Origin: a virus
Length of the DNA stretch: 64,000 nt
Strand: one strand, 5' to 3'
Virus record (IMG/VR): IMGVR_UViG_3300049847_000663
Coordinates: 1-64,000 of that record
Positions within the stretch are counted from its first letter, which is position 1. The number at the start of each line of letters is the position of its first letter. A model generated the notes under the pieces. That model had not been told where the DNA came from. It worked only from the letters and a program-made list of their open reading frames with translations, and searched no databases. The position numbers were made by a program, and so were the translations under genes. This document shows, one piece after another, positions 32,923 to 40,897 of the stretch.

Positions 32923-33174
32923 ATGACAATGATTTACAAAATAACAAAAAAATTCACAAAACTTGATAAAAATCCTTATTTCGAAGACACCAGAGCATGG
33001 CATACATTTATTGATATATGTTGTACACATAACGTCGTTGAAGGTTATGAATTAAATATCGATTTAATGATGAAAGAGCACTCTCAAACTTATGATTATT
33101 ATGATGATACTTTGTTGTTGTTTGTTGAAGATGGACTTCTTGAATGTATTTACGACCTTAAAAAGGAGAAATAA
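32923..33174 (+). CDS. Hypothetical protein
   Basis: 83 aa, acidic C-terminal half (MTMIYKITKKFTKLDKNPYF...), with a GGGAGA site. The short leader contains TCCGATGAGATA (32867-32878), which recurs with one change upstream of 34284. No family recognised. Confidence 0.5.
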   Translation: MTMIYKITKKFTKLDKNPYFEDTRAWHTFIDICCTHNVVEGYELNIDLMMKEHSQTYDYYDDTLLLFVEDGLLECIYDLKKEK

Positions 33175-33175
33175 A

Positions 33176-33589
33176 ATGAAATACATGAAAAGATCAAAAA
33201 TTTATAAAGCTTCGAACGTAATATTTAATCCTAACACCATTGAGGCGTTTTCCTATCGTTGGTGGAAATTTGTTAAAGTTATTGATGGTTTAGTGGTTTT
33301 TAATAAATATCGCTATTCAGTTTCAACCGCCAAACATCAAGCTAAAGTCAGACAACTAATGATTGAATTAGGAATTAAGGTTGATCTATATGTTAATGTG
33401 CGCGAATCATTAATAGACCAGACGATTGAAGAGCTTATTATTCAAACTGAAGAGAACATATGTGATGACTTTTTGTATAAAAAACTAAAACAAGGCGAAG
33501 CTTATGATAGAAAAAAAGCTAAACAAGCTTCATTAGTCGAGCGTGTTATTGAGAATACTTATAACCAAGTTGAGGTGAGTTGTGGATAA
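33176..33589 (+). CDS. Conserved phage/bacterial hypothetical protein
   Basis: 137 aa from ATG 33176, which has AAGGAG at ideal distance. The stretch YKASNVIFNPNTIEAFSYRW, then WKFVKVIDGLVVFNKYRYS and TAKHQAKVRQLM, is a recognisable family of small proteins in phages and bacteria with no assigned role. The C-terminal half is helical and acidic. It overlaps the next gene by 8 nt. Confidence 0.65.
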   Translation: MKYMKRSKIYKASNVIFNPNTIEAFSYRWWKFVKVIDGLVVFNKYRYSVSTAKHQAKVRQLMIELGIKVDLYVNVRESLIDQTIEELIIQTEENICDDFLYKKLKQGEAYDRKKAKQASLVERVIENTYNQVEVSCG

Positions 33590-33821
33590 AAAAATAATTT
33601 TAAGTAAAACTGATGAAATTTTATTAGAAGATATTTTAGAATATTTGTTACATGATAAAGAAAAAGAAGACTTGTTAACTTCTTTTGAAGTTAATGAAAC
33701 AGATTTTTTTGATGAAAATGGTGATTTAATGGTAGATAGACTACCAAGAACCGCGCACGATCATATTTATGTAAAAGCTTTTAAATTATTTAGTCAATTA
33801 AAAGAGGTACAAAATGTTTAA
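33582..33821 (+). CDS. Hypothetical acidic protein
   Basis: 79 aa with a GTG start (MDKKIILSKTDEILLEDILE...), overlapping both neighbours by 8 nt. Acidic and soluble. Unknown. Confidence 0.5.
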   Translation: MDKKIILSKTDEILLEDILEYLLHDKEKEDLLTSFEVNETDFFDENGDLMVDRLPRTAHDHIYVKAFKLFSQLKEVQNV

Positions 33822-34083
33822 CTATAAAAACTTAATTCAAGATTGCGCGATTAATCAAGGGTATTGTTTAGGCCTTGAAGCGTTTCATCGCTTAAAAGGG
33901 TCTTTAGACCACGCTAACTTTTACTTAAACCTAGCTTCAGACTTTAATAAAGTAGCTGTAAAACTTAAAAATAGAGCTTTAAAACAAGGTTTAAACCTAA
34001 ACCGTGAAGAGCTAACTTCGTTGATTTATTCAGGCCTTAAACAAGGTAAACAGGAAGCTTCGGAGAATGTGAAATGTTGTTAA
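33814..34083 (+). CDS. Hypothetical helical protein
   Basis: 89 aa (MFNYKNLIQDCAINQGYCLG...), four helices likely, Cys-Cys C-terminus. It has AAGAGG upstream inside the previous gene and overlaps the next by 10 nt. Unknown. Confidence 0.55.
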   Translation: MFNYKNLIQDCAINQGYCLGLEAFHRLKGSLDHANFYLNLASDFNKVAVKLKNRALKQGLNLNREELTSLIYSGLKQGKQEASENVKCC

Positions 34084-34154
34084 TCCTGATTATTTTAGCA
34101 TGTTTTGGTTATATACCGTTTTGGGTTGTGTTAATTGGATTGTTTTTTTGTTAG
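34074..34154 (+). CDS. Tiny membrane peptide
   Basis: 26 aa, almost wholly hydrophobic (MLLILIILACFGYIPFWVVL...). Coupled by overlap to the previous gene. Confidence 0.4.
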   Translation: MLLILIILACFGYIPFWVVLIGLFFC

Positions 34155-34165
34155 AAAGGTTAAGT

Positions 34166-34243
34166 ATGAATAAATATTTATATAATTTAGTTTTGATAAT
34201 TATATTTTCATTATTTTTTATTAGTTTAGGTAAAGTTTTTTAA
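34166..34243 (+). CDS. Tiny membrane peptide
   Basis: 25 aa, one membrane helix (LVLIIIFSLFFISLG), preceded by AAAGGT. It is adjacent to another hydrophobic peptide. Confidence 0.4.
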   Translation: MNKYLYNLVLIIIFSLFFISLGKVF

Positions 34244-34283
34244 AAATCTTCCGAAGAGATAGTAACGACAAAGGAGTAAGATA

Positions 34284-34586
34284 GTGAGTAAAAATAAATT
34301 CACGTCCGGACCATGGACACCTGAATTAGACACAACACAACTTAATCATAAGACATACATAAGGACGACTAAAGATAAAGATAACGAATTTGTTCAAATT
34401 GCTGAGATAAATCGTTTTGTTGATATTAAGCTTGACGGAGCTAACTCTGCTCTTATCGCCGCCGCGCCGGAAATGTACGAAGCTTTAGAAGAGTTACTTG
34501 AAGTTGTTAGACGTTTTGGTGGTATTCCTCTTGAAGATCCTTTTAAGTATGACAAGTTACTAAAAAAAGCCCGAGGTGAAAAATGA
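34284..34586 (+). CDS. Conserved phage protein (NSALIAAAPEMYEAL family)
   Basis: 100 aa with a GTG start preceded by AAAGGAG. The opening KFTSGPWTP and the motif GANSALIAAAPEMYEALEEL are hallmarks of a very widespread phage/prophage accessory family with no known function. Confidence 0.75.
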   Translation: MSKNKFTSGPWTPELDTTQLNHKTYIRTTKDKDNEFVQIAEINRFVDIKLDGANSALIAAAPEMYEALEELLEVVRRFGGIPLEDPFKYDKLLKKARGEK

Positions 34587-34714
34587 GTGAAGAAACAAAG
34601 AAAAAAATTGAAGATTTAAAATATAGAATAAACTTAGGGTCATGTAATACTGAACAATTAGCAGCATGGCTTTTTGAGTTGTTAGAGATTTTATCAGGAG
34701 ATCAACATGAGTGA
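34583..34714 (+). CDS. Hypothetical small helical protein
   Basis: 43 aa (MSEETKKKIEDLKYRINLGS...), helical. It overlaps the previous gene by 4 nt and the transglycosylase gene by 8 nt. Confidence 0.5.
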   Translation: MSEETKKKIEDLKYRINLGSCNTEQLAAWLFELLEILSGDQHE

Positions 34715-35126
34715 ATTATTTTTATTATTTAACTTAGTTTTTGCATCAAATGAATTAGATTTAGCTATTGATAAGGCAGCGCAGAAATACAACATTGAGT
34801 CTCAAGACCTAAGACTAATTGCGGCGGTTGAGTCGAGCTATTCAGTTAATCCTAAAATCAATGAAAATAGGAATAAAACTATTGACATGGGACCTTTTCA
34901 AGTAAATTCAATACACAAAAACACAACTTGTAAAATGTTTAATATTGAAACACTTGACGGGAATGTTCTTTGCGCGGCTAAACTAATAGCTATGCATAAA
35001 AAACATAAAGGGACTGATTTTTACTGGCTTGCACGTTATCATTCTAAAACACCTAAATATAAAAAAATATATCAAGAAAAACTAGAAAAAGCTAAAGTTT
35101 TATTTTTAATTGCCGATAAGAATTAA
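34707..35126 (+). CDS. Exported lytic transglycosylase (SLT domain)
   Basis: 139 aa. A short signal peptide (MSELFLLFNLVFAS) precedes an SLT-type domain. The catalytic Glu42 is in LIAAVESSYS, then DMGPFQVNSIH, NVLCAAKLIAMHK and ARYHSKTPKYK follow. It cleaves glycan strands of peptidoglycan. Its place in the early operon, far from the M15 endolysin, suggests a role in envelope remodelling or in delayed lysis rather than in the virion. Confidence 0.85.
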   Translation: MSELFLLFNLVFASNELDLAIDKAAQKYNIESQDLRLIAAVESSYSVNPKINENRNKTIDMGPFQVNSIHKNTTCKMFNIETLDGNVLCAAKLIAMHKKHKGTDFYWLARYHSKTPKYKKIYQEKLEKAKVLFLIADKN

Positions 35127-35138
35127 AAGGAAGAAATT

Positions 35139-35258
35139 ATGAATAAAGAAATATTAATTATAGTTTTAACAATTTTACTTTTACCGATTTGGTTTCCTAT
35201 GTTTTTAATTAGATTTTGTTTTGATAGAGCTGAAATATGCATGAAAATATTAGAATAA
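35139..35258 (+). CDS. Small membrane protein
   Basis: 39 aa, one membrane helix (ILIIVLTILLLPIWFPMFLI), with AAGGAAG upstream. It follows the transglycosylase gene by 12 nt; a holin-like partner role is only speculative. Confidence 0.45.
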   Translation: MNKEILIIVLTILLLPIWFPMFLIRFCFDRAEICMKILE

Positions 35259-35272
35259 AGGCGGTAAAACAA

Positions 35273-35455
35273 ATGATTTTTAAAAATGTATATGATTATT
35301 TCTATTGGTTAGGCGTTCAAGATAAAAGAACAAAAATTAATAGAAATTTTATCAAAACTGGAATTGTAAAGAAAATTAAAATAGCTTATTTAAAAGGTTA
35401 TAACAAAGGAAACAAAAATGCAAATAAACAAAAAAGAAATTCTAGAGCAAGCTAA
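35273..35455 (+). CDS. Hypothetical basic protein
   Basis: 60 aa from ATG 35273, chosen over 35237 for its AAGGCGG site (MIFKNVYDYFYWLGVQDKRT...). Very basic C-terminus. It overlaps the next gene by 38 nt. Confidence 0.45.
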   Translation: MIFKNVYDYFYWLGVQDKRTKINRNFIKTGIVKKIKIAYLKGYNKGNKNANKQKRNSRAS

Positions 35456-35774
35456 GCAATTAAAAGTGGATTTTATTGTGGGAAATAGTGGGACTAAACA
35501 TTTATGCGGGCTTCACGTTAAAGACGAAGGGTCAGCCAGCCTTAATGAAGCTTTATCTCAAGCTTTAAAGATCGGTTACGACAGAGTTTATCTTTACAGA
35601 GAAGATCCCAAAAAAGTAACAAATGTGTCTAAAATTAATACAAATTTTAACTCAAATCAAAGTGAATATAGCAAAATTAAAATGTCTTTAGATAACTTGA
35701 AAAACACCTTTGGGGTTGATATACTTAAAGCTGTAGCTATGACTGAATTAACTTTAACTGAAAATAGAGGATAA
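35418..35774 (+). CDS. Hypothetical protein
   Basis: 118 aa, soluble (MQINKKEILEQAKQLKVDFI...), ending in a helix (DNLKNTFGVDILKAVAMTEL). AAAGGAAAC precedes the ATG. No family recognised. Confidence 0.55.
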   Translation: MQINKKEILEQAKQLKVDFIVGNSGTKHLCGLHVKDEGSASLNEALSQALKIGYDRVYLYREDPKKVTNVSKINTNFNSNQSEYSKIKMSLDNLKNTFGVDILKAVAMTELTLTENRG

Positions 35775-35776
35775 AT

Positions 35777-36004
35777 ATGAACATTTATCAAGTTAAGTTT
35801 GACGCTAAAAAAGAAAACATACAAAACAGCTTTACAATTGTTGTTGACGCGCATTGTGCTTATGAAGGTGACGCGATTGAAGAGGCTAAAAACCACATTA
35901 AACGTCATTATGAAGGTATTTTAAGCCTTGAGTTAAAGTCGGTTTGTTTTCTTGAAACGGTTGAAAATAGAAGTAAAAAGATTAATCAATTTAATAGGGA
36001 TTAA
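35777..36004 (+). CDS. Hypothetical protein
   Basis: 75 aa (MNIYQVKFDAKKENIQNSFT...), alpha/beta pattern with a central HCAYEGDAIEEAKNHI segment. AGAGG lies upstream. No known domain. Confidence 0.5.
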   Translation: MNIYQVKFDAKKENIQNSFTIVVDAHCAYEGDAIEEAKNHIKRHYEGILSLELKSVCFLETVENRSKKINQFNRD

Positions 36005-36005
36005 T

Positions 36006-36206
36006 ATGAAACCAATTAAATTTATCGATTTAGATGTTGATGGAATTGATACAAACGACTACCCTGATTTTTGCGACGCTTTTATTTCATCAGCTACGGC
36101 GGTTTTTGAAGACGGTTCTATGCGCGATGCTAACGATGATGAATTAGAAGAATTAAACGAAGATTCAGATTTAGTCTATTCACTTGTTTTAGAGCGTATT
36201 TACTAG
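36006..36206 (+). CDS. Small acidic phage protein
   Basis: 66 aa from ATG 36006. Strongly acidic, with the pattern DTNDYPDFCDAFISSATAVF then DELEELNEDSDLVYSLVLE. A similar layout is seen in small phage proteins of unknown function; it could act as a DNA-mimic inhibitor, but nothing proves it. Confidence 0.55.
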   Translation: MKPIKFIDLDVDGIDTNDYPDFCDAFISSATAVFEDGSMRDANDDELEELNEDSDLVYSLVLERIY

Positions 36207-36216
36207 GGAGAAAAAA

Positions 36217-37266
36217 ATGAACATTCAAGAATTTAAAAAAGTATATCCTTTTCTAAGGAAACATAAAGTAACTCCTTTTTTGTGGGGAAACGAAGGGGTA
36301 GGTAAAACTCAAATTGTGGGACAAATTGCTAAAAGTCTAGACACTGGACTTGTTCATTTGTATCTAGCCACTCAAGACGTTGGGGATTTAATTGGCCTTT
36401 TAAAACACAATCCTGACGGTTCAGTTTCACATTCTAAACCTAGTTGGTTTCCAACCCAAGGAAATGGTATTATTTTCCTAGATGAAGCAAACAGATGCCA
36501 TCCTGACGTTATGCAGGCTATGTTTAGCTTTATCACGCGAGGAATGCTTCATGAGCATGTTTTACCTCAAGGTTGGACTATTATTGCAGCAGGAAACTAT
36601 GATAACGAAGATTTTAATGTGACGAGCACTTCAGACGCCGCTTGGTTATCGCGTTTTTGCCACATTGATTTTCAACCAACAACGGAAGAATTTGTTTTGT
36701 ACGCGGAAAATAAAGAAGCTTATGACGTTGCCGGTTTTATCCGCGAAAATGCTGATTGTCTTGAACGAGCTAACAAAAAAGACAATTTAAACTTTATAAC
36801 TCCAGATAGACGTGCTTGGCTTGAAATGGTAAGTCCACTTGACAATGAAGATGAGATTGAAAATGAGAAGTTTGAATTATTTAAAGGATGTGTTGGCCAA
36901 GCTGCAGCAAGTAGTTACATGACTTATAAAAAGAAAAAGGAAAAAGCAGTTTCTGCAGGTCAAATCATCAATAACTACGAAAAAGTGCGAGAAACAATTT
37001 TAACTTTATCTAATCCTGAAAATGTTAGGCTTGATATGATTACAAAAACTTGTAACGAATTAATTGCTAGAATTAAAACTGATGATGAATTCCTAAAAGA
37101 TGAAACAAAACTTAATAATGTATTTCAGTTTGTTTTAGATATTCCCCGAGAATCTTCTCTTACTTTTATTAATGAAATTGTTAAAACAACAAGCGTTAAT
37201 AAAGGACTTATCTTAAATAATAAGAATTTTTCAAATAGAATGAAAGTTAGAATTTTAGAAAAATAA
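36217..37266 (+). CDS. MoxR-type AAA+ ATPase
   Basis: 349 aa. Walker A is LWGNEGVGKTQIV (about residues 22-34), Walker B is GIIFLDEANRCHPDV and sensor 1 is WTIIAAGNYDN. The arrangement is that of MoxR/CbbQ-like AAA+ proteins, which use ATP to remodel partner complexes and usually pair with a VWA protein. The very next gene encodes such a partner 9 nt downstream. The pair probably acts as a chaperone or maturation machine; the phage target is unknown. Confidence 0.88.
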   Translation: MNIQEFKKVYPFLRKHKVTPFLWGNEGVGKTQIVGQIAKSLDTGLVHLYLATQDVGDLIGLLKHNPDGSVSHSKPSWFPTQGNGIIFLDEANRCHPDVMQAMFSFITRGMLHEHVLPQGWTIIAAGNYDNEDFNVTSTSDAAWLSRFCHIDFQPTTEEFVLYAENKEAYDVAGFIRENADCLERANKKDNLNFITPDRRAWLEMVSPLDNEDEIENEKFELFKGCVGQAAASSYMTYKKKKEKAVSAGQIINNYEKVRETILTLSNPENVRLDMITKTCNELIARIKTDDEFLKDETKLNNVFQFVLDIPRESSLTFINEIVKTTSVNKGLILNNKNFSNRMKVRILEK

Positions 37267-37275
37267 AGGAATAAA

Positions 37276-38376
37276 ATGCGTTTAGATAAAGCTATTAAAA
37301 TATTATTAAATGAAAAACCGTTTTATGCTTATTTTTTAATTAATAGCACGGTTCTTTGGGATGCTTATGGTGTTGAAACTGCTGCGGCGGGAGTAATGAA
37401 CGCCACCCCTACGCTATTATTTAATAGTAAATTTGTTTCAACTTTAACAACTGAAGAATTAGCTGGAGTTATTGAACACGAAGTTGAACATTTAGTTCAC
37501 GACCATGTAAATACGGGAAAAAACTTATCACTTGATAAACATATTCACAACATAGCAACTGACTGGTCAATTAATCAAAGAATTAAAGTTCTTCCCGAAT
37601 GTGCAATTACTCACGAATCAATGGAAAAAAAATTAGAACAACAAATAGAAAAATACCAAGATTCTATTTTTTATTATAATCTTTTACTTAAAAATCAGGA
37701 TAAAATTAAAGATCTAATGCCAATGGATGACCATGATTTAGAAGAATTAATAGGAAAACTTGAAAAAAGTGGTTTAAGTCAAGCTGCTATAAAAGAAGCT
37801 TTAAGTAAAGCAATTAAACAAGCTAATGGGAATGTACCGGAACATTTAAAAAACGTTATTTCTTCTATTATGAAGCCACAAGAATTACCTTGGCAACAAA
37901 TATTAAGAAATTTTATTTCAACATCGACCTCTTCTTTAAATTTAAACACGAGGAAGAAAATTAATAGAAGATTTGGACTTGATGCGCCAGGAAAAAAGAA
38001 AAAACGCGTTTTAAATTTAGCAGTTTGTGTTGATAGTTCAGGATCAGTAAGTGACGAGCTATTTAGTCAATTTTTAAGCGAAATTTATCACATTACTAAA
38101 CACACAGGTTCTACTTATTTAATTGAAATTGACTGCGAAATTAAAAAGGTTGAAAAACTTAAGAAAAAGACTAAAATTAATGAAAGAACTGGTTACGGCG
38201 GAACCGCCTACAATCCAGGCCTTAAAAAGGCTAAGGAATTAGGCTGTGACGCTGTGGTTTATATGGGTGATGGTGATTGCGCAGATACCCCAGAAAACCC
38301 TAAAATGCCAGTTCTTTGGGTTTTACCTAAAGAGACTAAATGTCCTGCTAATTTTGGAAAAACATTATACATTTGA
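37276..38376 (+). CDS. VWA-like metallopeptidase (DUF2201 type)
   Basis: 366 aa. The N-terminal half has a zinc-peptidase motif VIEHEVEHLVHDH (His68-Glu69, His72) and HNIATDWSINQ, typical of the DUF2201 N-terminal domain. The C-terminal half is a VWA-like domain with the MIDAS motif DSSGSVS near residue 253 and GYGGTAYNPG, DAVVYMGDGDC. These proteins are partners of MoxR ATPases, which fits the gene immediately upstream. Protease activity is predicted, not shown. Confidence 0.85.
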   Translation: MRLDKAIKILLNEKPFYAYFLINSTVLWDAYGVETAAAGVMNATPTLLFNSKFVSTLTTEELAGVIEHEVEHLVHDHVNTGKNLSLDKHIHNIATDWSINQRIKVLPECAITHESMEKKLEQQIEKYQDSIFYYNLLLKNQDKIKDLMPMDDHDLEELIGKLEKSGLSQAAIKEALSKAIKQANGNVPEHLKNVISSIMKPQELPWQQILRNFISTSTSSLNLNTRKKINRRFGLDAPGKKKKRVLNLAVCVDSSGSVSDELFSQFLSEIYHITKHTGSTYLIEIDCEIKKVEKLKKKTKINERTGYGGTAYNPGLKKAKELGCDAVVYMGDGDCADTPENPKMPVLWVLPKETKCPANFGKTLYI

Positions 38377-38391
38377 TTTTAAAGGAGTTAT

Positions 38392-38454
38392 ATGTTATTA
38401 TTTGAATTGTTTTGTATTTATGCGCTTTTTATTGTGTTTAAAGGGATTTTATGA
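38392..38454 (+). CDS. Tiny membrane peptide
   Basis: 20 aa, hydrophobic (MLLFELFCIYALFIVFKGIL), with a strong AAAGGAG site, overlapping the next start by 4 nt. Possibly only a leader that couples translation of the repeat protein. Confidence 0.4.
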   Translation: MLLFELFCIYALFIVFKGIL

Positions 38455-39227
38455 TTAAAAGTTTAACAAAACATCAAGAAAACCAAATAGATGTATATTT
38501 ACAAAAATGGCTTAAAATAGGATTAAGAACCGAACCTATTTGTGTAGAAAAAGCTAAAGAAGCTGCTGAATTTTTTTATGAAGAAATTTTACAAATAAAA
38601 ACACCACAAATTATTTTTTTAGATTCACCGATGGCCTGTCAGATTTTTTTGAATAAAAATTCACAGCTTTATTCACAGCTTTATTCACAGCTTCGTTCAC
38701 AGCTTTATTCACAGCTTCGTTCACAGCTTGATTCACAGCTTCGTTCACAGCTTGATTCACAGCTTGATTCACAGCTTTATTCACAGCTTTATTCACAGCT
38801 TGATTCACAGCTTTATTCACAGCTTGATTCACAGCTTGATTCACAGCTTGATTCACAGCTTTATTCACAGCTTCGTTCACAGCCAAATTTAGAGCATTTT
38901 TATCCAGCCTGGTCTAATTTATTTATGAATTATTATGGATTGTATGATTATATTTTAAATGAAATCTTTGAAGATAAAAAACCTCACTTTAATAAATTTT
39001 TACAATTTTTAAAACATTGTGAAGAATTTCATCAAATTTATATGTCTAAAGAAGTATGTTTAATATCTAATTTTCCTAAAGAAATTCACAGAAATAACAA
39101 AGGTCAATTACATAACGTTAATGATTTAGCTTTAAGATATAGAGATGGATTTGGTCTTTATTCAGTTAATGGATCTTTAAAAAATAGTTTACTTGAAACT
39201 GTAATGGAAGAATGTTATAATTACTAA
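38451..39227 (+). CDS. SQL[Y/D/R] tetrapeptide-repeat protein
   Basis: 258 aa. Residues about 71-144 consist of 18 tandem SQLx units in which x is only Tyr, Asp or Arg. The repeats follow IIFLDSPMACQIF. The C-terminal 100 residues are non-repetitive and end with LALRYRDGFGLYSVNGSLKN, shared with the next gene product (IEYKDGTGIYAIDGFLKK). The layout recalls DUF6745-type bacterial proteins, which also follow a DSP segment with SQL runs. Function is unknown. Confidence 0.75.
   Translation: MIKSLTKHQENQIDVYLQKWLKIGLRTEPICVEKAKEAAEFFYEEILQIKTPQIIFLDSPMACQIFLNKNSQLYSQLYSQLRSQLYSQLRSQLDSQLRSQLDSQLDSQLYSQLYSQLDSQLYSQLDSQLDSQLDSQLYSQLRSQPNLEHFYPAWSNLFMNYYGLYDYILNEIFEDKKPHFNKFLQFLKHCEEFHQIYMSKEVCLISNFPKEIHRNNKGQLHNVNDLALRYRDGFGLYSVNGSLKNSLLETVMEECYNY
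38661..38876 (+). repeat. 18 x 12-bp tandem repeat (TCACAGCTT + TAT/CGT/GAT)
   Basis: The first nine bases TCACAGCTT are invariant in all 18 units while the last codon is TAT, GAT or CGT. A partial unit follows. No synonymous change is seen in the constant part, indicating recent expansion or ongoing homogenisation. Confidence 0.9.
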
Positions 39228-39258
39228 GCTGAGCTAAAGCTCGATAAAAGGGAGTAAA

Positions 39259-39906
39259 ATGTCCGAATTAAAATTAACACCAGAACAACAAAAAATAGCA
39301 GAAAAATATAAAACATTTTATAAAAATGTTAATTTATGTACAAAACCCGCGGATAGAGCTTTAGTTGAGGAAACTTTTAGAAAAATATATAAAAAACAAA
39401 AAGAAAATGGTGAAAATGTAAGCTTAAATCCCATATTTCATTGGGAAGATTCACCACTTAAAGGGGCTAAAAAAGTAATTGAGCTTTTAAAAGCGCACCC
39501 AGAAACTAAAGAAAAACATAAAGATTATGATGTAAACAAAAAAGCAGACATTACAAATATTTTAAGTTTTGCAAATTATGGTTCATTTGAAGCTTATTGG
39601 GTGGCTTATTATGATTTTGAAAATACAGTATTAAATAATAACAGAAATCAAGAAGAAGTAAATTTAACAAAAACAATCTGTCAAGAATGTGGCGTTTTCT
39701 GGACTTTTAATGAAAATATTATTATTACTGAAAAACCCATTAGAATTACAGTAAAAGATAATAAAATCCATTCTTATGACGGAGAAAAATGTATTGAATA
39801 TAAAGATGGAACTGGGATTTACGCAATTGATGGATTTCTTAAGAAAAGTCTCCTTGAAGCGGTACTTGATTCTTGTTATGAAGAGCCTAAAAATAATAAT
39901 TTATAA
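39259..39906 (+). CDS. Paralogue of the repeat protein, without repeats
   Basis: 215 aa. It shares with its neighbour an internal DSP segment (FHWEDSPLKGAKKVIELL), a YGSFEAYWVAYYDF segment and the C-terminal CIEYKDGTGIYAIDGFLKKS. It lacks the SQL repeats, having a short linker instead. It has a GGGAG site and a 31-nt gap upstream containing a small GAGCT/AGCTC hairpin. Tandem duplication is likely. Unknown function. Confidence 0.7.
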   Translation: MSELKLTPEQQKIAEKYKTFYKNVNLCTKPADRALVEETFRKIYKKQKENGENVSLNPIFHWEDSPLKGAKKVIELLKAHPETKEKHKDYDVNKKADITNILSFANYGSFEAYWVAYYDFENTVLNNNRNQEEVNLTKTICQECGVFWTFNENIIITEKPIRITVKDNKIHSYDGEKCIEYKDGTGIYAIDGFLKKSLLEAVLDSCYEEPKNNNL

Positions 39907-39915
39907 AGGATTTAT

Positions 39916-40155
39916 ATGACAAAAGAAGAAATTGAATTAGTTGAAAATGCTTTAAGACAAGACTGTCCTCCTGGAATGAAAGTTTTAGAAATTGTAACTA
40001 TTCAAAATAAAGTTAAATATTTTAATATGCCGGCCTTTTTAACCCATGTTAAGATTGAAGATGAAAAAACCGGCCTTCAAGGATCGGTTAGCCATAATAC
40101 ATTAAAAAGATTTAGAGAAATTAAGAAAAAAGAAAAATATAAGGATGTTTTATGA
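39916..40155 (+). CDS. Hypothetical protein
   Basis: 79 aa ([20 protein letters not shown]...), alpha/beta, basic C-terminus. AAAGGA precedes the start; it overlaps the HNH gene by 4 nt. Unknown. Confidence 0.5.
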   Translation: MTKEEIELVENALRQDCPPGMKVLEIVTIQNKVKYFNMPAFLTHVKIEDEKTGLQGSVSHNTLKRFREIKKKEKYKDVL

Positions 40156-40664
40156 AATCCATGCTTGAGCAAATAGAAGCGGCGGGGGCTTGGGAAGATC
40201 CACTGTTTAATTCCTTGGAACGATTTTTTTCTAAAATAAATATTCAAGAAGAAGATAGGTGCTGGGAATGGATAGGATGCAAAAACCGAAAAGGATACGG
40301 ATATATCGGTTTTAAAAATAGAAACTTTTTAGCACACAGGCTTATGAAATTTTTAGCAGAACCATACGAGTTTAAAAATCAAAAACTTTTGGTTTGTCAT
40401 CATTGTGATAATCCAAGTTGTGTAAATCCGAATCATTTATTTTTAGGGACTCACGCTGACAACCTGGCAGATATGTCAAAGAAAAAAAGACATTGGCTTG
40501 GAAAGAGAAGCCACTGCAAAAATGGGCATGAGCTTAACGAAGAAAACTCGCGACCTAGAAAGATCGGCGGTAGAAAATGTTTAATATGCTGTCGAAAAGC
40601 TAATGCTGCTTATAGGCGCAGACAAAAAGAAATCGCCGCGCTCGTGCCGAAGGGGGATGAATAA
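40152..40664 (+). CDS. HNH homing endonuclease
   Basis: 170 aa. The HNH_3-type core reads [48 protein letters not shown] and THADNLADM. The HH...N...H residues of the beta-beta-alpha metal fold are intact. A C-terminal zinc-like pair follows (HCKNGH, CLICCRK). It is probably a free-standing mobile endonuclease. The GC-richer genes that follow may have arrived with it. Confidence 0.88.
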   Translation: MKSMLEQIEAAGAWEDPLFNSLERFFSKINIQEEDRCWEWIGCKNRKGYGYIGFKNRNFLAHRLMKFLAEPYEFKNQKLLVCHHCDNPSCVNPNHLFLGTHADNLADMSKKKRHWLGKRSHCKNGHELNEENSRPRKIGGRKCLICCRKANAAYRRRQKEIAALVPKGDE

Positions 40665-40894
40665 TGAGAAGTAAAGATCATTGTGCGTTTCCTATAGTTG
40701 TAGACGACGCATCAACAAAACAAATGCTGCTAGATCTTTGCGACAAGCACAAAGAGATCATCGTGGAGTTGGTTGAAAGCTTAGAAGAAATAAACGAGCG
40801 CACTGTAGACGGGCCAGACGCTTGGCATAGAGCACAACAAGCCCTCGCAAAAGTCGAGGCGCGATTGAAACAAACCCACGGCGCGGAAGGATAG
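40664..40894 (+). CDS. Hypothetical protein in GC-richer patch
   Basis: 76 aa ([20 protein letters not shown]...), helical C-terminal part. Codon use shifts to G/C-ending codons, unlike the surrounding operon. It overlaps the HNH stop by one base. Confidence 0.55.
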   Translation: MRSKDHCAFPIVVDDASTKQMLLDLCDKHKEIIVELVESLEEINERTVDGPDAWHRAQQALAKVEARLKQTHGAEG

Positions 40895-40897
40895 AGG

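Noticed and set aside
38661-38884. CRISPR-like array
   Set aside because: Units are 12 bp, contiguous and in frame with a protein; there are no unique spacers and no cas genes.
38611-38886. Minus-strand ORF of NxAV repeats opposite the SQL array
   Set aside because: It is the reverse reading of the 12-bp repeats; the plus-strand frame extends into unique, paralogue-supported sequence and has the ribosome site.
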